Source: Gammaproteobacteria bacterium
GTDB taxonomy: Bacteria; Gemmatimonadota; Gemmatimonadetes; Longimicrobiales; Gaopeijiaceae
Length of the DNA stretch: 64,000 bases
Direction: 5' to 3'
NCBI GenBank assembly: GCA_028819075.1
Contig: JAPPMM010000018.1
Coordinates: 1 to 64,000 of the forward strand
The translations under genes and the position numbers were made by a program. Positions 15,845-24,555 of the stretch are shown piece by piece. The notes below the pieces were generated by a model that saw only the letters and a list, made by a program, of their open reading frames with translations, did no database searches and was not told where the DNA came from. Positions within the stretch are counted from its first letter, which is position 1. Every line of letters starts with the position of its first letter.

Positions 15845-18117
15845 ACCTCTCCCGCATTCTCGCCGGTCTCAGGGGCGTGCCCACCATCGCGCGCCGCGAA
15901 CTCGCGGGCTTCTTCGATCAGGCCACGGCCTACATCCTGATCGTCGCCTTCCTGGCTCTCGGGATCTTCATCGAGTTCCGTTCTCTGTACGCCTCCAACA
16001 TCGCCACCCTGCGTCCCCTTTTCGATCTCCTGCCCTGGCTGTTCGCGATCCTGATTCCCGCCGCGACCATGCGTTCGCTCGCGGAGGAGCGCCGCAGCGG
16101 GACGCTCGAGTGGCTGCTGGCGCATCCGTTCAACGAGGTCGAGACCGTACTCGGCAAGTTCCTGGGGAACTGGATCTTCGCTCTGGTCGCGCTCGCCGGC
16201 ACGCTGCCGATGTCGATCGGGGTGCTGATGGCGTCCGAAGCCGATCCGGGAATCATCACCGCGCAGTACGTGGGCGCTTCGTTGCTCGCCGCCCAGTTCG
16301 TGGCCATCGGCCTGTGGGCATCGAGCATGACCCGCAACCAGATCACCTCGTTCATGCTGGCGATCGCCGTCAGCCTGGTGCTGGTGCTCATCGGCCTGCC
16401 GTTCGTGCAGATCGGGCTGACGCCGATGATCGGCGGCGCCGCGGCCCGGCTCTCCGTGATCGGGCACTTCGAGAACGTCGCCCGGGGCGTGATCGACCTG
16501 CGCGACGTCCTGTACTTCCTCTCCACCGCCGCCCTCTTCCTGGTGCTGGCGATCGGCATGGTGAGCCGGGAGCGGCTGAGTCACGGCCGGGCCGACTATC
16601 GGCGCCTGCGCGTGGGCACCATCGCGATCGCGGCCCTGGTCGTGGTGCTGAACCTGGTCGGCGGCTACATCCGGGGGCGCCTGGACCTGACCCGCGGCAA
16701 CCTCTACACCCTCGCCGACGGGACCCGCGAGGTGCTGGCGAACGTCGACGACATCGTCACCTTCAAGCTCTTCGCGTCCGACGAGCTTCCCCCGGAGGTG
16801 CAGCTCACGCTGCGCGACGTGGAGGATCTGCTCGCGGACTTCCGGCGCGCGGGCGGCGGGCAGCTGGTGGTCGAGAAGATCGATCCCGGCGACAGCGACG
16901 AGGCCCGTTCCGAGGCCAGCGGCATGGGGATCCCGGAACTCGACTTCAACGTCCTGCGCGACGACGAGTTCGAGGTGCGCCGGGGGTACTTCGGGCTGGC
17001 CATGCAGTACGCGGACCAGCGCGAGATCATCCCCATCATCGACCGCACCGACGACCTGGAGCTGCGCATGGCGACGGCGGTCGTGTCCATGACCACCGAC
17101 GCGCGCCCGCGCCTGCGCTTCGCCTCCGGGTTCGGCGCCAGGCAGGCCTTCGAGATGCCGGCGCTGCAGCAGGCGCTCGGCGACCGCTACTCGATCGGAA
17201 GCGTCGCGCTCGACGGCGACACGGTGCCTCCGCTGAATCCGGATTCCATCGACGTGCTGGTGGTGGCGGGGCCGACGGCGCCCATGTCGGCGCTCGCCCT
17301 GGAGCGGCTCGCGGAGTACGTGGACGGCGGCGGTGCCGCGATGCTGCTGGTGGAGGGGACGCAGATCGATCCGCAGTCGCCGATGGCGTCGCCGGTGACG
17401 TCGGGGCTCGAGACTTTCCTGGAGGAGCGCGGAATCAGATACGACGGAGGCATCGTCTACGACCTGGCCTCCGCGGAGCGGGTGCAGATGGGTCGCCAGG
17501 GGATCTTCGCCGTGGTGCGTTCCTACCCCTTATGGCCCATCCTCTTCCGGGGCGCCGATCATCCGGTGACCCGCGACCTCAACAACCTCTCCGTCGGATG
17601 GGCCAGCTCGCTGATCCTGACCGACTCGGCGCGCGTCACGCCGCTCTGGACCACCACGGAAGCGGGGGGCGTGCAGGCGCCGGGCAGCCCCATCGCTCCC
17701 GACATGCAGGCCTTCCCCGACGAGTCCAATCTCGGTGTTGAGGTTGTAGCGGCGGCGGTGGATTTCGCGCTTCCCGCCGAGGAAGGGCAGGAGGGCGACG
17801 GTTCCGAACCGGCCGGCCGCATGATCGTCGTAGCCGATGTGGACTTCCTGGACGAGCAGTTCGTCCGGTCGAGCCGCCAGAACCTGCTCTTCGCCGCAAA
17901 CTCGGTCGACTGGCTGGCGCAGGACGAGGCGCTCATCAGCATCCGCTCCAAGGATCGCACGCCGCCTCCGCTGGCGCTGGAGTCGGACTTCGCCAAGAAC
18001 GCGCTCAAGTGGGGGAACCTGGTGGGCATCCCCCTCTTCTTCTGCCTCGCCGGCGCCCTGCGGGTGACGGGCAGGCGGTCCCGCGCCGAGCGCCGCTGGA
18101 ACGAGATGGACGCATGA
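15841..18117 (+). CDS. GldF-GldG fusion: ABC permease plus Gldg-type periplasmic domain
   Basis: A 758-residue protein joining two gliding-type components. Residues 1-250 form an ABC-2 permease with about six helices (NIATLRPLFDLLPWLFAILIPA, EERRSGTLEWLLAHP being typical of GldF). After a further helix near residue 260 comes a large periplasmic Gldg domain (YTLADGTREVLANVDDIVTFKLFAS; later IDVLVVAGPTAPMSALALERLAEYVDGGG). A C-terminal helix (LVGIPLFFCLAGALRVTGRR) anchors the far end. In Bacteroidota GldF and GldG are separate; fused forms are known elsewhere. The ATG overlaps the ATPase stop codon and its own stop overlaps the DUF4340 gene. Confidence 0.85.
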   Translation: MNLSRILAGLRGVPTIARRELAGFFDQATAYILIVAFLALGIFIEFRSLYASNIATLRPLFDLLPWLFAILIPAATMRSLAEERRSGTLEWLLAHPFNEVETVLGKFLGNWIFALVALAGTLPMSIGVLMASEADPGIITAQYVGASLLAAQFVAIGLWASSMTRNQITSFMLAIAVSLVLVLIGLPFVQIGLTPMIGGAAARLSVIGHFENVARGVIDLRDVLYFLSTAALFLVLAIGMVSRERLSHGRADYRRLRVGTIAIAALVVVLNLVGGYIRGRLDLTRGNLYTLADGTREVLANVDDIVTFKLFASDELPPEVQLTLRDVEDLLADFRRAGGGQLVVEKIDPGDSDEARSEASGMGIPELDFNVLRDDEFEVRRGYFGLAMQYADQREIIPIIDRTDDLELRMATAVVSMTTDARPRLRFASGFGARQAFEMPALQQALGDRYSIGSVALDGDTVPPLNPDSIDVLVVAGPTAPMSALALERLAEYVDGGGAAMLLVEGTQIDPQSPMASPVTSGLETFLEERGIRYDGGIVYDLASAERVQMGRQGIFAVVRSYPLWPILFRGADHPVTRDLNNLSVGWASSLILTDSARVTPLWTTTEAGGVQAPGSPIAPDMQAFPDESNLGVEVVAAAVDFALPAEEGQEGDGSEPAGRMIVVADVDFLDEQFVRSSRQNLLFAANSVDWLAQDEALISIRSKDRTPPPLALESDFAKNALKWGNLVGIPLFFCLAGALRVTGRRSRAERRWNEMDA

Positions 18118-19037
18118 GCAAGAACGCACTGCAGAGACTTGTCATCGCGCTCGCGGGACTGCTGGTCCTTTACGGGGTCATCCGCCTGGTGGGCGGCCGC
18201 AGTCCGGAGGTCCCCCCCGGAGCGGTCGAGCTGGCGGCGGAGCTGGAGGGCATCGACGAGCGCACCCTGGAGGGCGCCACCTTCAGCGGGTCCGACCGGG
18301 AGATCGAGGTGGCGCGCGTCGCCGGTGAATGGACGGTGAACGGGTACGAAGCCGACTCCGCCGCGGTGGCGCGCATGTTCACGGCGCTCTCGGAGGTCGA
18401 GGTGGGCGCACTGGCCGCGGCCAACCCGGCCAACCACGAGCGCCTGGGGGTGACCGGCCGCGACGCCTGGATGCTCGAGTTCCGCCTCCTCGGCGGCGAA
18501 AGCCGCATCCTGGCGCTGGGCCGGGTCGGATCGGCCTTCCAGACCGCCTACGCCCGCCTGCCCGGCTCCGACGAGGTCTACACCGTTCGCGGCGACCTGC
18601 GCGGTTCCTTCACCCGCACCCTCACGGACTGGCGCGACAAGCTCATCGCGCGCACGGACGTGGAGTCCATCGCATCCATCGAGGTGGAGCGCGACGGAGA
18701 GGTCGTCATCGTCGAGCGCGGCGACGCCGGCTGGACGGTGGCGGAGTCGGGCTCGGTGCCGGATTCGGCTACGGTCGCGAACATGCTGGACGAGGTGGAC
18801 GAGCTGCGCGCCATCGGTTTCGTGGAGGACGGATCCGAGTTTCCGACCGAGGACCTGCGTCGCTTCGTGGCTCTGAATGAGAGCGGCGACACCGTCCTTA
18901 CGCTGGAAATGGCGCCGGTGGACGCCGAATACTGGGTGCGCGCCGCGGGGAACGATACCCTCTACCGCCTGGCGGCCTTCCGGGCCACCCGGATCGTGCC
19001 CGAGCCGGACCGGCTGCTGGGACGGGAAGGGGGGTAG
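18114..19037 (+). CDS. DUF4340 domain protein
   Basis: A 307-residue protein with one N-terminal helix (LVIALAGLLVLYGVIRLV) and a periplasmic region made of two similar repeats: a beta-rich strand set ending in VAGEWTVNG and a second ending in DAGWTVAESG. This is the DUF4340 pattern. DUF4340 genes almost always follow Gldg-family ABC genes, as here, so it is taken to be the third component of that system. The start overlaps the upstream stop (ATGA). Confidence 0.82.
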   Translation: MSKNALQRLVIALAGLLVLYGVIRLVGGRSPEVPPGAVELAAELEGIDERTLEGATFSGSDREIEVARVAGEWTVNGYEADSAAVARMFTALSEVEVGALAAANPANHERLGVTGRDAWMLEFRLLGGESRILALGRVGSAFQTAYARLPGSDEVYTVRGDLRGSFTRTLTDWRDKLIARTDVESIASIEVERDGEVVIVERGDAGWTVAESGSVPDSATVANMLDEVDELRAIGFVEDGSEFPTEDLRRFVALNESGDTVLTLEMAPVDAEYWVRAAGNDTLYRLAAFRATRIVPEPDRLLGREGG

Positions 19038-19099
19038 TCGCCAACCTGCCGGCGTCATTGGTACCCGTCGAACCCGGCTGGGCAATGGCCTCGTGGGTG

Positions 19100-19128
19100 T
19101 TGCCGCCTTGGAGCGGCCGGGGTATTAA
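19100..19128 (+). promoter_or_regulatory. Possible promoter for the Lol-like exporter operon
   Basis: TTGCCG at 19100-19105 and TATTAA at 19123-19128 are 17 bases apart, and the first gene starts 37 bases later. Each box matches four of six consensus positions. Confidence 0.35.
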
Positions 19129-19164
19129 CTACGTAACGCCCAGATCACGCCACGGTGCACTCAC

Positions 19165-19968
19165 ATGCCAGGAACACGCCAGGGACTCCAGGGGCCGCAC
19201 AAGCGCGGCATGGCGATGTGGCTCGCGCTTGCGGGCACGATCCTGCATCTGGCCGTCGCGGCGCCGGCCCGGGCCCAGTTGGACCCGAACGCCATCATCG
19301 ATCGGGTGGACCGGCTGCTGCGCGGTGAGTCCAGCCGGGGCGTCGCGACGATGGAGATCGTGACCGAGCACTGGGAGCGGCAGATGACGATGGAGATCTG
19401 GTCGCTCGGCACGGACTATTCGCTCGTCCGCCTGCGGGCGCCGCGGAGGGAAGCCGGAACGGCGACTCTGAAGGCCGCCGAGGACATCTGGAACTACCTC
19501 CCCAAGGTCGATCGGACGATCAAGGTTCCTGCCTCGATGATGGGCGGATCGTGGATGGGATCGCACTTCACGAACGACGACCTGGTCAAGGACAGCAGGC
19601 TCGTCGAGGACTACGACATCGAACTCGTGTTCGACGGAGAGGATGCGGATGGCGTGGCCGTCTGGGACTTTCGCCTGACTCCCAGGCCGGAGGTGCCCGT
19701 CGTCTGGGGACACATCGACTACCGGATCCGGCAGTCCGACGACATGCCGGTCCGGGCGGAGTTCTTCGACGAGAACGGCGAACTGGCCAGGACCATAGAG
19801 CACGGCGACTACACCGAGTTCAGAGGGCGGATCGTTCCCAGGGTCATGAACATGTACCCGGCGGACAAGCCGGACGAACGCACGACGATCCGCTACGAGG
19901 AGCTTGAGTTCGACATCGACGTCGATCCATCCTTCTTCTCGCTCCGGACCCTGCAGCGCGGGAGGTAG
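19165..19968 (+). CDS. LolA-like outer-membrane lipoprotein-sorting protein
   Basis: A 267-residue exported protein. A hydrophobic signal (MWLALAGTILHLAVAAPARAQ) is preceded by a 17-residue extension, so the real start may be an internal ATG near 19210. The mature part matches proteins annotated as outer membrane lipoprotein-sorting protein, a LolA/LolB-type half-barrel that shields a lipid: RLRAPRREAGTATLKAAEDIWNYLPKVDRTIKVP, MMGGSWMGSHFTNDDL and FRGRIVPRVM. It heads a cluster with two FtsX-type permeases and an ATPase, so it is probably the periplasmic carrier of that exporter. Its cargo is unknown. Confidence 0.8.
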   Translation: MPGTRQGLQGPHKRGMAMWLALAGTILHLAVAAPARAQLDPNAIIDRVDRLLRGESSRGVATMEIVTEHWERQMTMEIWSLGTDYSLVRLRAPRREAGTATLKAAEDIWNYLPKVDRTIKVPASMMGGSWMGSHFTNDDLVKDSRLVEDYDIELVFDGEDADGVAVWDFRLTPRPEVPVVWGHIDYRIRQSDDMPVRAEFFDENGELARTIEHGDYTEFRGRIVPRVMNMYPADKPDERTTIRYEELEFDIDVDPSFFSLRTLQRGR

Positions 19969-19974
19969 CGCCGC

Positions 19975-21231
19975 GTGACGGGCCGGTTGTGGCGAATCGG
20001 GTGGCGCAACCTCGGCCGTAACCGGAAGCGAACGGTTCTCACCGCGCTCGGCCTCGGGGTCGGCTACTTTGCCGTGGTGTTCATGGTCGGATGGGCTGAG
20101 GGGGTCTCGACGGAACTCGTCGAGAACGCCACGTCTCTCGCCAGTGGACAGATCGAGATCCACGATGCCGACTACCGGCCCGAGCGCAGCCTGTACGAGA
20201 CCATCGGCGGCCGCGAGGGTGCCGACGTGGGGGAGATCCTGCGCACCATCGAGGCCGATCCCTCGGTCGTGACCGCCGCCCCGCGCGTGTACGCGAGCGG
20301 GCTCGTGAGTACCGGCGAAGCGACATCGGCCGGCGTTCTGCTCGGCGTCGATCCCGAGCGCGAGGTGGCGCTGACCCGTTTTCTGGATCCCCTGGCAGCG
20401 GGCCGCCTGCCTGCCACCGGCCGATACGAAGCCGTGGTGGGAGACGAGATGGCGCGGCAGCTCGAGCTGGGCGTCGGGGACGAACTCGTCGTCGTCGCCT
20501 CGGCGGCGGACGGCTCGATGGGCAACGACCTGTACACGGTCACCGGCATCTTCCGGACCGGCCTGCTCGAGTTCGATGCCGGCACCATGGTCATGCCGGT
20601 CGCAGACCTCCAGACGCTCGTGGTCCTCGATCCGGGGCGGGTCCACGAAATCGCGGTCAGCACTGACGATCCGTCGCAAGCCGACCTGACCGCGACCCGC
20701 CTCGCAGCCTCCCTTGGAGCTCCCGAACGGGCGATGTCGGTCGCGTCATGGACGGAGCTCAATCCGGTGCTTGCCCAGTATGTCGCGCTCGCCGATGCGA
20801 CGTACTGGATCTTCATCGTCCTCATCTATTCGGTCGCCAGCTTCGGCATCGCCAACACGACGCTGATGGCCACCTTCGAACGCCGCCGCGAGTTCGCCGT
20901 CATGCTGGCGCTGGGTGCATCGCCGCGGTCCGTGGTAGGCACGGTGCTGTCAGAGGCGGTCGCGACCGGCGTCATCGGGCTGGGCCTCGGGACCGCCGTC
21001 ACGGTGCCGCTGCTGGTCTGGTTCTCCGCGGCGCCGCCCGACCTCGGATGGCTCTTCGGAAGTCTCACCGTGGAGGGCGTCCTGCTGACGCCGAGTCTCC
21101 GTGTGGGGACCAACGTGCCGGCATGGACCTGGGCGACCATCGGCCTGATCGTCACGGCACTCGTCTCCGCCCTCTACCCGGCACTCCGTGCGGCGCGGGT
21201 GCCGCCTGCCGACACTCTGTCGGGCGTGTAG
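19975..21231 (+). CDS. FtsX-like ABC permease 1 (LolC/E-MacB type)
   Basis: A 418-residue permease with the four-helix MacB/LolCE topology: helix 1 near residues 20-42, a large periplasmic domain of about 230 residues, and three helices in the FtsX region (WIFIVLIYSVASFGIANT, VVGTVLSEAVATGVIGLGLG, and the final one). FNATFERRREFAVMLALGASPRSV-like residues form the cytoplasmic coupling element. It starts with GTG behind a GGGAGG site and is 6 bases from the LolA-like gene. It should pair with permease 2 as a heterodimer. Confidence 0.85.
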   Translation: MTGRLWRIGWRNLGRNRKRTVLTALGLGVGYFAVVFMVGWAEGVSTELVENATSLASGQIEIHDADYRPERSLYETIGGREGADVGEILRTIEADPSVVTAAPRVYASGLVSTGEATSAGVLLGVDPEREVALTRFLDPLAAGRLPATGRYEAVVGDEMARQLELGVGDELVVVASAADGSMGNDLYTVTGIFRTGLLEFDAGTMVMPVADLQTLVVLDPGRVHEIAVSTDDPSQADLTATRLAASLGAPERAMSVASWTELNPVLAQYVALADATYWIFIVLIYSVASFGIANTTLMATFERRREFAVMLALGASPRSVVGTVLSEAVATGVIGLGLGTAVTVPLLVWFSAAPPDLGWLFGSLTVEGVLLTPSLRVGTNVPAWTWATIGLIVTALVSALYPALRAARVPPADTLSGV

Positions 21232-21233
21232 CC

Positions 21234-22511
21234 GTGCTCCTGCGCGTCCTGGTCCGGCTCGCCCTGAGGAACCTGCGCCGGCATCTGCGTCGCACGGTGC
21301 TGACCGCCTCGGCGATGATCGTGGGCGGCGCATTCCTGGTCTGGTCGATGACGATCGACGACGGCAGCCACGAGCAGTGGGTCGATTCCGGTGTGCGCAT
21401 GGGGAGCGGACACGTGACCGTCGAGCGACCCGAGTACCGGCTGCGCCGTCAGATCGACAACCGGCTGACGACGGACGTCAGGCGCGCCGCGGAGCAGGCG
21501 CTGGCCTCGCCGGAGATCGCGCCGCATGTCGTGACCATGTCCGCCAAGCTCGGCATCAACGGGCTGGCGAGTTCGGCGGCCGGGGCGCGCCCGGCGCAGA
21601 TCGTGGGCGTCGACCCCGTCGCCGAAGCGGGCTTCGGCATGATCGACGATGGGGTGATCGAAGGGCGCTACCTCGAGCCCGATGATCGGCTGGCGGCCTT
21701 TGTCGGCGCCGATCTGGCCCTCAGCCTGGGACTCGAAATCGGATCGCGCTTCGTCGTGCAGGCGCAGGGTGCCGACGGCGAGATCACGGGGCAGCTGCTC
21801 CACGTGACAGGGATCTTCCGCAGCCGCGTCGCCGCCATCGACCAGGCGACGATCCACATCACGCTCGCGACCGCCGGCGAGTGGCTCGGTTCCGGGAGCG
21901 ACGTGACCAACGTCGCGGTCGTCCTGCAGGGCAGTGGCAGAGCCCGGTGGGTCTCCGACCGCCTGGCGCTGGCGCTTGCAGAGCCGGTGGAACGGGGCGA
22001 GGCACGCGTCGTGGGGTGGCGCGAGGCGAACCCCGTACTGGCGGCGGGGATCGCGATCGACGAGTTCGGAAATTACGTGATTCAGGGGTTCCTGTTCGTC
22101 ATCATCGCGTTCGGGATCGTCAACACGGTGCTGATGTCGGTGATGCATCGCCAGCGCGAGTTCGGCGTGCTTCAGGCGCAGGGGCTGACGCCGGGTCAGA
22201 CGGGCACCGTCGTTCTCATCGAAGGCCTCACGCTGTCCGCCGTCAGCGGGCTGGTCGGCGTCGGCCTGGGACTCCTGGGCACCTGGTATTTCTTCGGCGA
22301 CGGGCTCGACACGTCGGTCTTCATGCAGGACATCGACGAGTTGACATTCTCCGGTGCCGTCGTTGACCCTATCATCGTCCCGATCTTCGGGGTACGACGC
22401 ATCGTCCAGATTGTCGCGTTCATTCTCGGCATTGGCATTCTCGCCTCGGTCTATCCGGCGCTGCGCGCCGCCCGGGTCGACGTCACCGAGGCGATGAAGT
22501 TCGATCGGTAG
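21234..22511 (+). CDS. FtsX-like ABC permease 2 (LolC/E-MacB type)
   Basis: A 425-residue permease with the same four-helix plan as its neighbour. The N-terminus LALRNLRRHLRRTVLTASAM and the C-terminus YPALRAARVDVTEAMKFDR are typical. HRQREFGVLQAQGLTPGQ is the coupling region. The GTG at 21234 is taken as start because it follows the previous stop by 2 bases; the frame is open further upstream, but only as antisense-like sequence inside permease 1. It forms the second half of the exporter. Confidence 0.84.
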   Translation: MLLRVLVRLALRNLRRHLRRTVLTASAMIVGGAFLVWSMTIDDGSHEQWVDSGVRMGSGHVTVERPEYRLRRQIDNRLTTDVRRAAEQALASPEIAPHVVTMSAKLGINGLASSAAGARPAQIVGVDPVAEAGFGMIDDGVIEGRYLEPDDRLAAFVGADLALSLGLEIGSRFVVQAQGADGEITGQLLHVTGIFRSRVAAIDQATIHITLATAGEWLGSGSDVTNVAVVLQGSGRARWVSDRLALALAEPVERGEARVVGWREANPVLAAGIAIDEFGNYVIQGFLFVIIAFGIVNTVLMSVMHRQREFGVLQAQGLTPGQTGTVVLIEGLTLSAVSGLVGVGLGLLGTWYFFGDGLDTSVFMQDIDELTFSGAVVDPIIVPIFGVRRIVQIVAFILGIGILASVYPALRAARVDVTEAMKFDR

Positions 22512-22557
22512 CCCCTCTCGTGCCGGCCCCCCGGCGCGCAAGGAGAATCGAGGTGTC

Positions 22558-23259
22558 ATGGCAGTGCGCGACACGGCAGCCGCCCGGACCGACGGTGTCT
22601 GGAAGGTCTTCGAGCAGGAAGCCGAATCCGTGCAGGCGGTCCGCGATGTCAGCCTGACCATAGAGCGTGGCGAGTTCACCGCGCTCGCGGGGCCGTCGGG
22701 CTCAGGCAAGACGACGCTGCTGAATCTGATCGGTGGCCTGACCCGCCCCACGCAGGGACGGGTCTGGGTCGCCGGGCGCGAGGTGAGCCGCATGTCGAAC
22801 CAGGAGCTGGCGCGGCTCCGGCTCGAGGAGGTCGGCTTCGTCTTCCAGGCCTATAACCTGCTCCCCGTGCTCACGGCGTTGGAGAATGCGGAATTCCCGA
22901 TGCTCCTTCAGGGCGTGCCCGCGGAGGAGCGTCAGGCGCGGGTCCGCGGACTCTTTGCGCGCACGGGAATGGAAGGGCTCGAAGACCGGCGCCCGGGCAA
23001 GCTGTCGGGCGGCCAGCAGCAGCGGGTCGCCGTCGTGCGTGCGGTGGCCAGCCGTCCGGCCCTGGTGCTCGCGGACGAGCCGACGGCGAACCTGGACTCC
23101 GTCTCCAGCGAAGCGCTCCTCGATGTCATGGGCGAGCTGAATCGCGACCTCGGAGTGACCTTCGTCTTCGCCACCCACGACAGCCGCGTCATGGAGCGGT
23201 CCCGGCGTCTGATCCGCATGGTCGACGGCACGGTGCATGACGACGAGCGCCGATCCTGA
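22558..23259 (+). CDS. ABC exporter ATPase, LolD/MacB type
   Basis: A 233-residue ATPase with Walker A GPSGSGKTT, Q-loop FQAYNLLPVLT, signature LSGGQQQRVAVVRA, Walker B LVLADEPTANLDS and H-loop ATHD. The length and the PVLTALENAEFP segment are typical of LolD/MacB partners. AAGGAGAAT upstream of the ATG is the ribosome-binding site. It completes the exporter, and the RiPP cluster begins only 30-70 bases downstream on the same strand, so co-transcription is likely. Confidence 0.9.
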   Translation: MAVRDTAAARTDGVWKVFEQEAESVQAVRDVSLTIERGEFTALAGPSGSGKTTLLNLIGGLTRPTQGRVWVAGREVSRMSNQELARLRLEEVGFVFQAYNLLPVLTALENAEFPMLLQGVPAEERQARVRGLFARTGMEGLEDRRPGKLSGGQQQRVAVVRAVASRPALVLADEPTANLDSVSSEALLDVMGELNRDLGVTFVFATHDSRVMERSRRLIRMVDGTVHDDERRS

Positions 23260-23325
23260 GCGGAAGACCTGTCTCCAGGCTCCGGCCGAGTGTTCGGCAC
23301 GGCTTTGAGGCTTGAGGCGCGAGTA

Positions 23326-24441
23326 GTGGACATCCACGAAGCGATAGCGATCACCCAGGAGCGACTGGCGGGCGAAGGTGCCACCATGCACGACCTGCTC
23401 GGGCACCTGCGAGACAGAATCTCTCCCGTGCTGATCGGGGAGCACGAGTGGGAACACCTGCTGGCAAGGGCGGGGACCCTGCCCATAACCATGGGTGCCC
23501 AGCCGTTCGGTTTCGAGCTGCCGCTGCACGACAGTCGGCCGCGGGCGGATTTCGGCGTCTCGCTGGCGAGCGGCAACCGGTCGGGCGCGTTTTTCGAGGA
23601 GAAGGCGCGACGCGACCCATCGGATCGCACGGCGGCGGCGATCGGCCGCCTGTTTCGCAGCATGGAGGCCGCGGACTCGCCCCTGCGCGCGATTGTCGGC
23701 CGCAAGTTGATGCTGGAATACGACATCGACTCGGGAGGCGAGGACGATCCGCTGCCCGGGATGTTCCTGCGGCCCAACGAACGCATGATCTTCGGCGGCG
23801 CCGGGCAGCAGCCCGATGTCGGCGTCGTGGTGGACGAACTCGTGGACTGTCACGACCTGGAACCGAGCGCGGCGGAGCGTAGCAACGCCGAGCGGGTCTA
23901 CCTGGCGCAACCGGAGGACACCCGCCTCGACTCGTTCGGCCTGTTTCCGTCACGCGCGCGCACGATCCGCCTGGCTATCATGGGCTTCACCGGGCAGCGG
24001 GATGTCCGTTCCTTTCTCGAGGAGATCGCCTGGCCCGGGAACATCGCGACCGTGGAGAGGGTGCTTGCACGCTTCGGCGAGCGCACGCAGGTCGTCAGGA
24101 CCGGGGTGAACGTCGACGCGCAGGCGGATGGCGTCGGTCCGACCCTCGGCCTGACGCCCATAGTCAAGCAGAGATATACGGCTGCTTCCCGGGTCTGGAT
24201 CGATGGCCTGACGGATTGGCAGCCGGTGCTGGAGGCCTTGCGCCACGAGGACCGTGTAGTGTCGGAGAAAGTCGCGGCGCTGGCCGGCTGGGTCTCGCAA
24301 CCGACCATTCTGTTTGGCAGAACCGGGCGGTTTGTACTGTTGCGGGGAATCCACCACATCAAGCTGGTCATCGCCGGAGACCGGGTTGAACAGATCAAGG
24401 CCTATGTCTACATGGTGCTTTCAGGTGTCATCGCGCCCTGA
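23326..24441 (+). CDS. Conserved unknown protein of the RiPP cluster
   Basis: About 371 residues from the GTG at 23326 (an upstream GTG at 23290 would add 12). There is no signal peptide and no membrane segment. The middle contains MGAQPFGFELPLHDSRPRAD and a second half with PSRARTIRLAIMGFTG, EEIAWPGNIATVERVL, LGLTPIVKQRY and the closing RGIHHIKLVIAGDRVEQIKAYVYM. I recall a similar layout, ending in (N/H)HIKxVxxxxxxxxxKxYxxx, from uncharacterised proteins beside RiPP precursors in cyanobacteria and other bacteria; no function is known to me. Its place at the head of the biosynthetic genes suggests a tailoring or maturation role. Gene presence is certain, function is not. Confidence 0.7.
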   Translation: MDIHEAIAITQERLAGEGATMHDLLGHLRDRISPVLIGEHEWEHLLARAGTLPITMGAQPFGFELPLHDSRPRADFGVSLASGNRSGAFFEEKARRDPSDRTAAAIGRLFRSMEAADSPLRAIVGRKLMLEYDIDSGGEDDPLPGMFLRPNERMIFGGAGQQPDVGVVVDELVDCHDLEPSAAERSNAERVYLAQPEDTRLDSFGLFPSRARTIRLAIMGFTGQRDVRSFLEEIAWPGNIATVERVLARFGERTQVVRTGVNVDAQADGVGPTLGLTPIVKQRYTAASRVWIDGLTDWQPVLEALRHEDRVVSEKVAALAGWVSQPTILFGRTGRFVLLRGIHHIKLVIAGDRVEQIKAYVYMVLSGVIAP

Positions 24442-24555
24442 TGTCCGCCTCGCCCGCGGCCTCGCGGATGGCGCGGGCGGGGCCGGGACATGGCGCGTCG
24501 CGTTTGCCGCGCGCTGTCGCGTTCAGGGGGCGGTGCGCCCGGGGAGGTCGCCACG

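Noticed and set aside
20748..21233. Upstream extension of the frame that contains permease 2
   Set aside because: It overlaps permease 1 in another frame, has Arg/Gly-rich shadow composition, and the FtsX-type N-terminus begins at the GTG at 21234.
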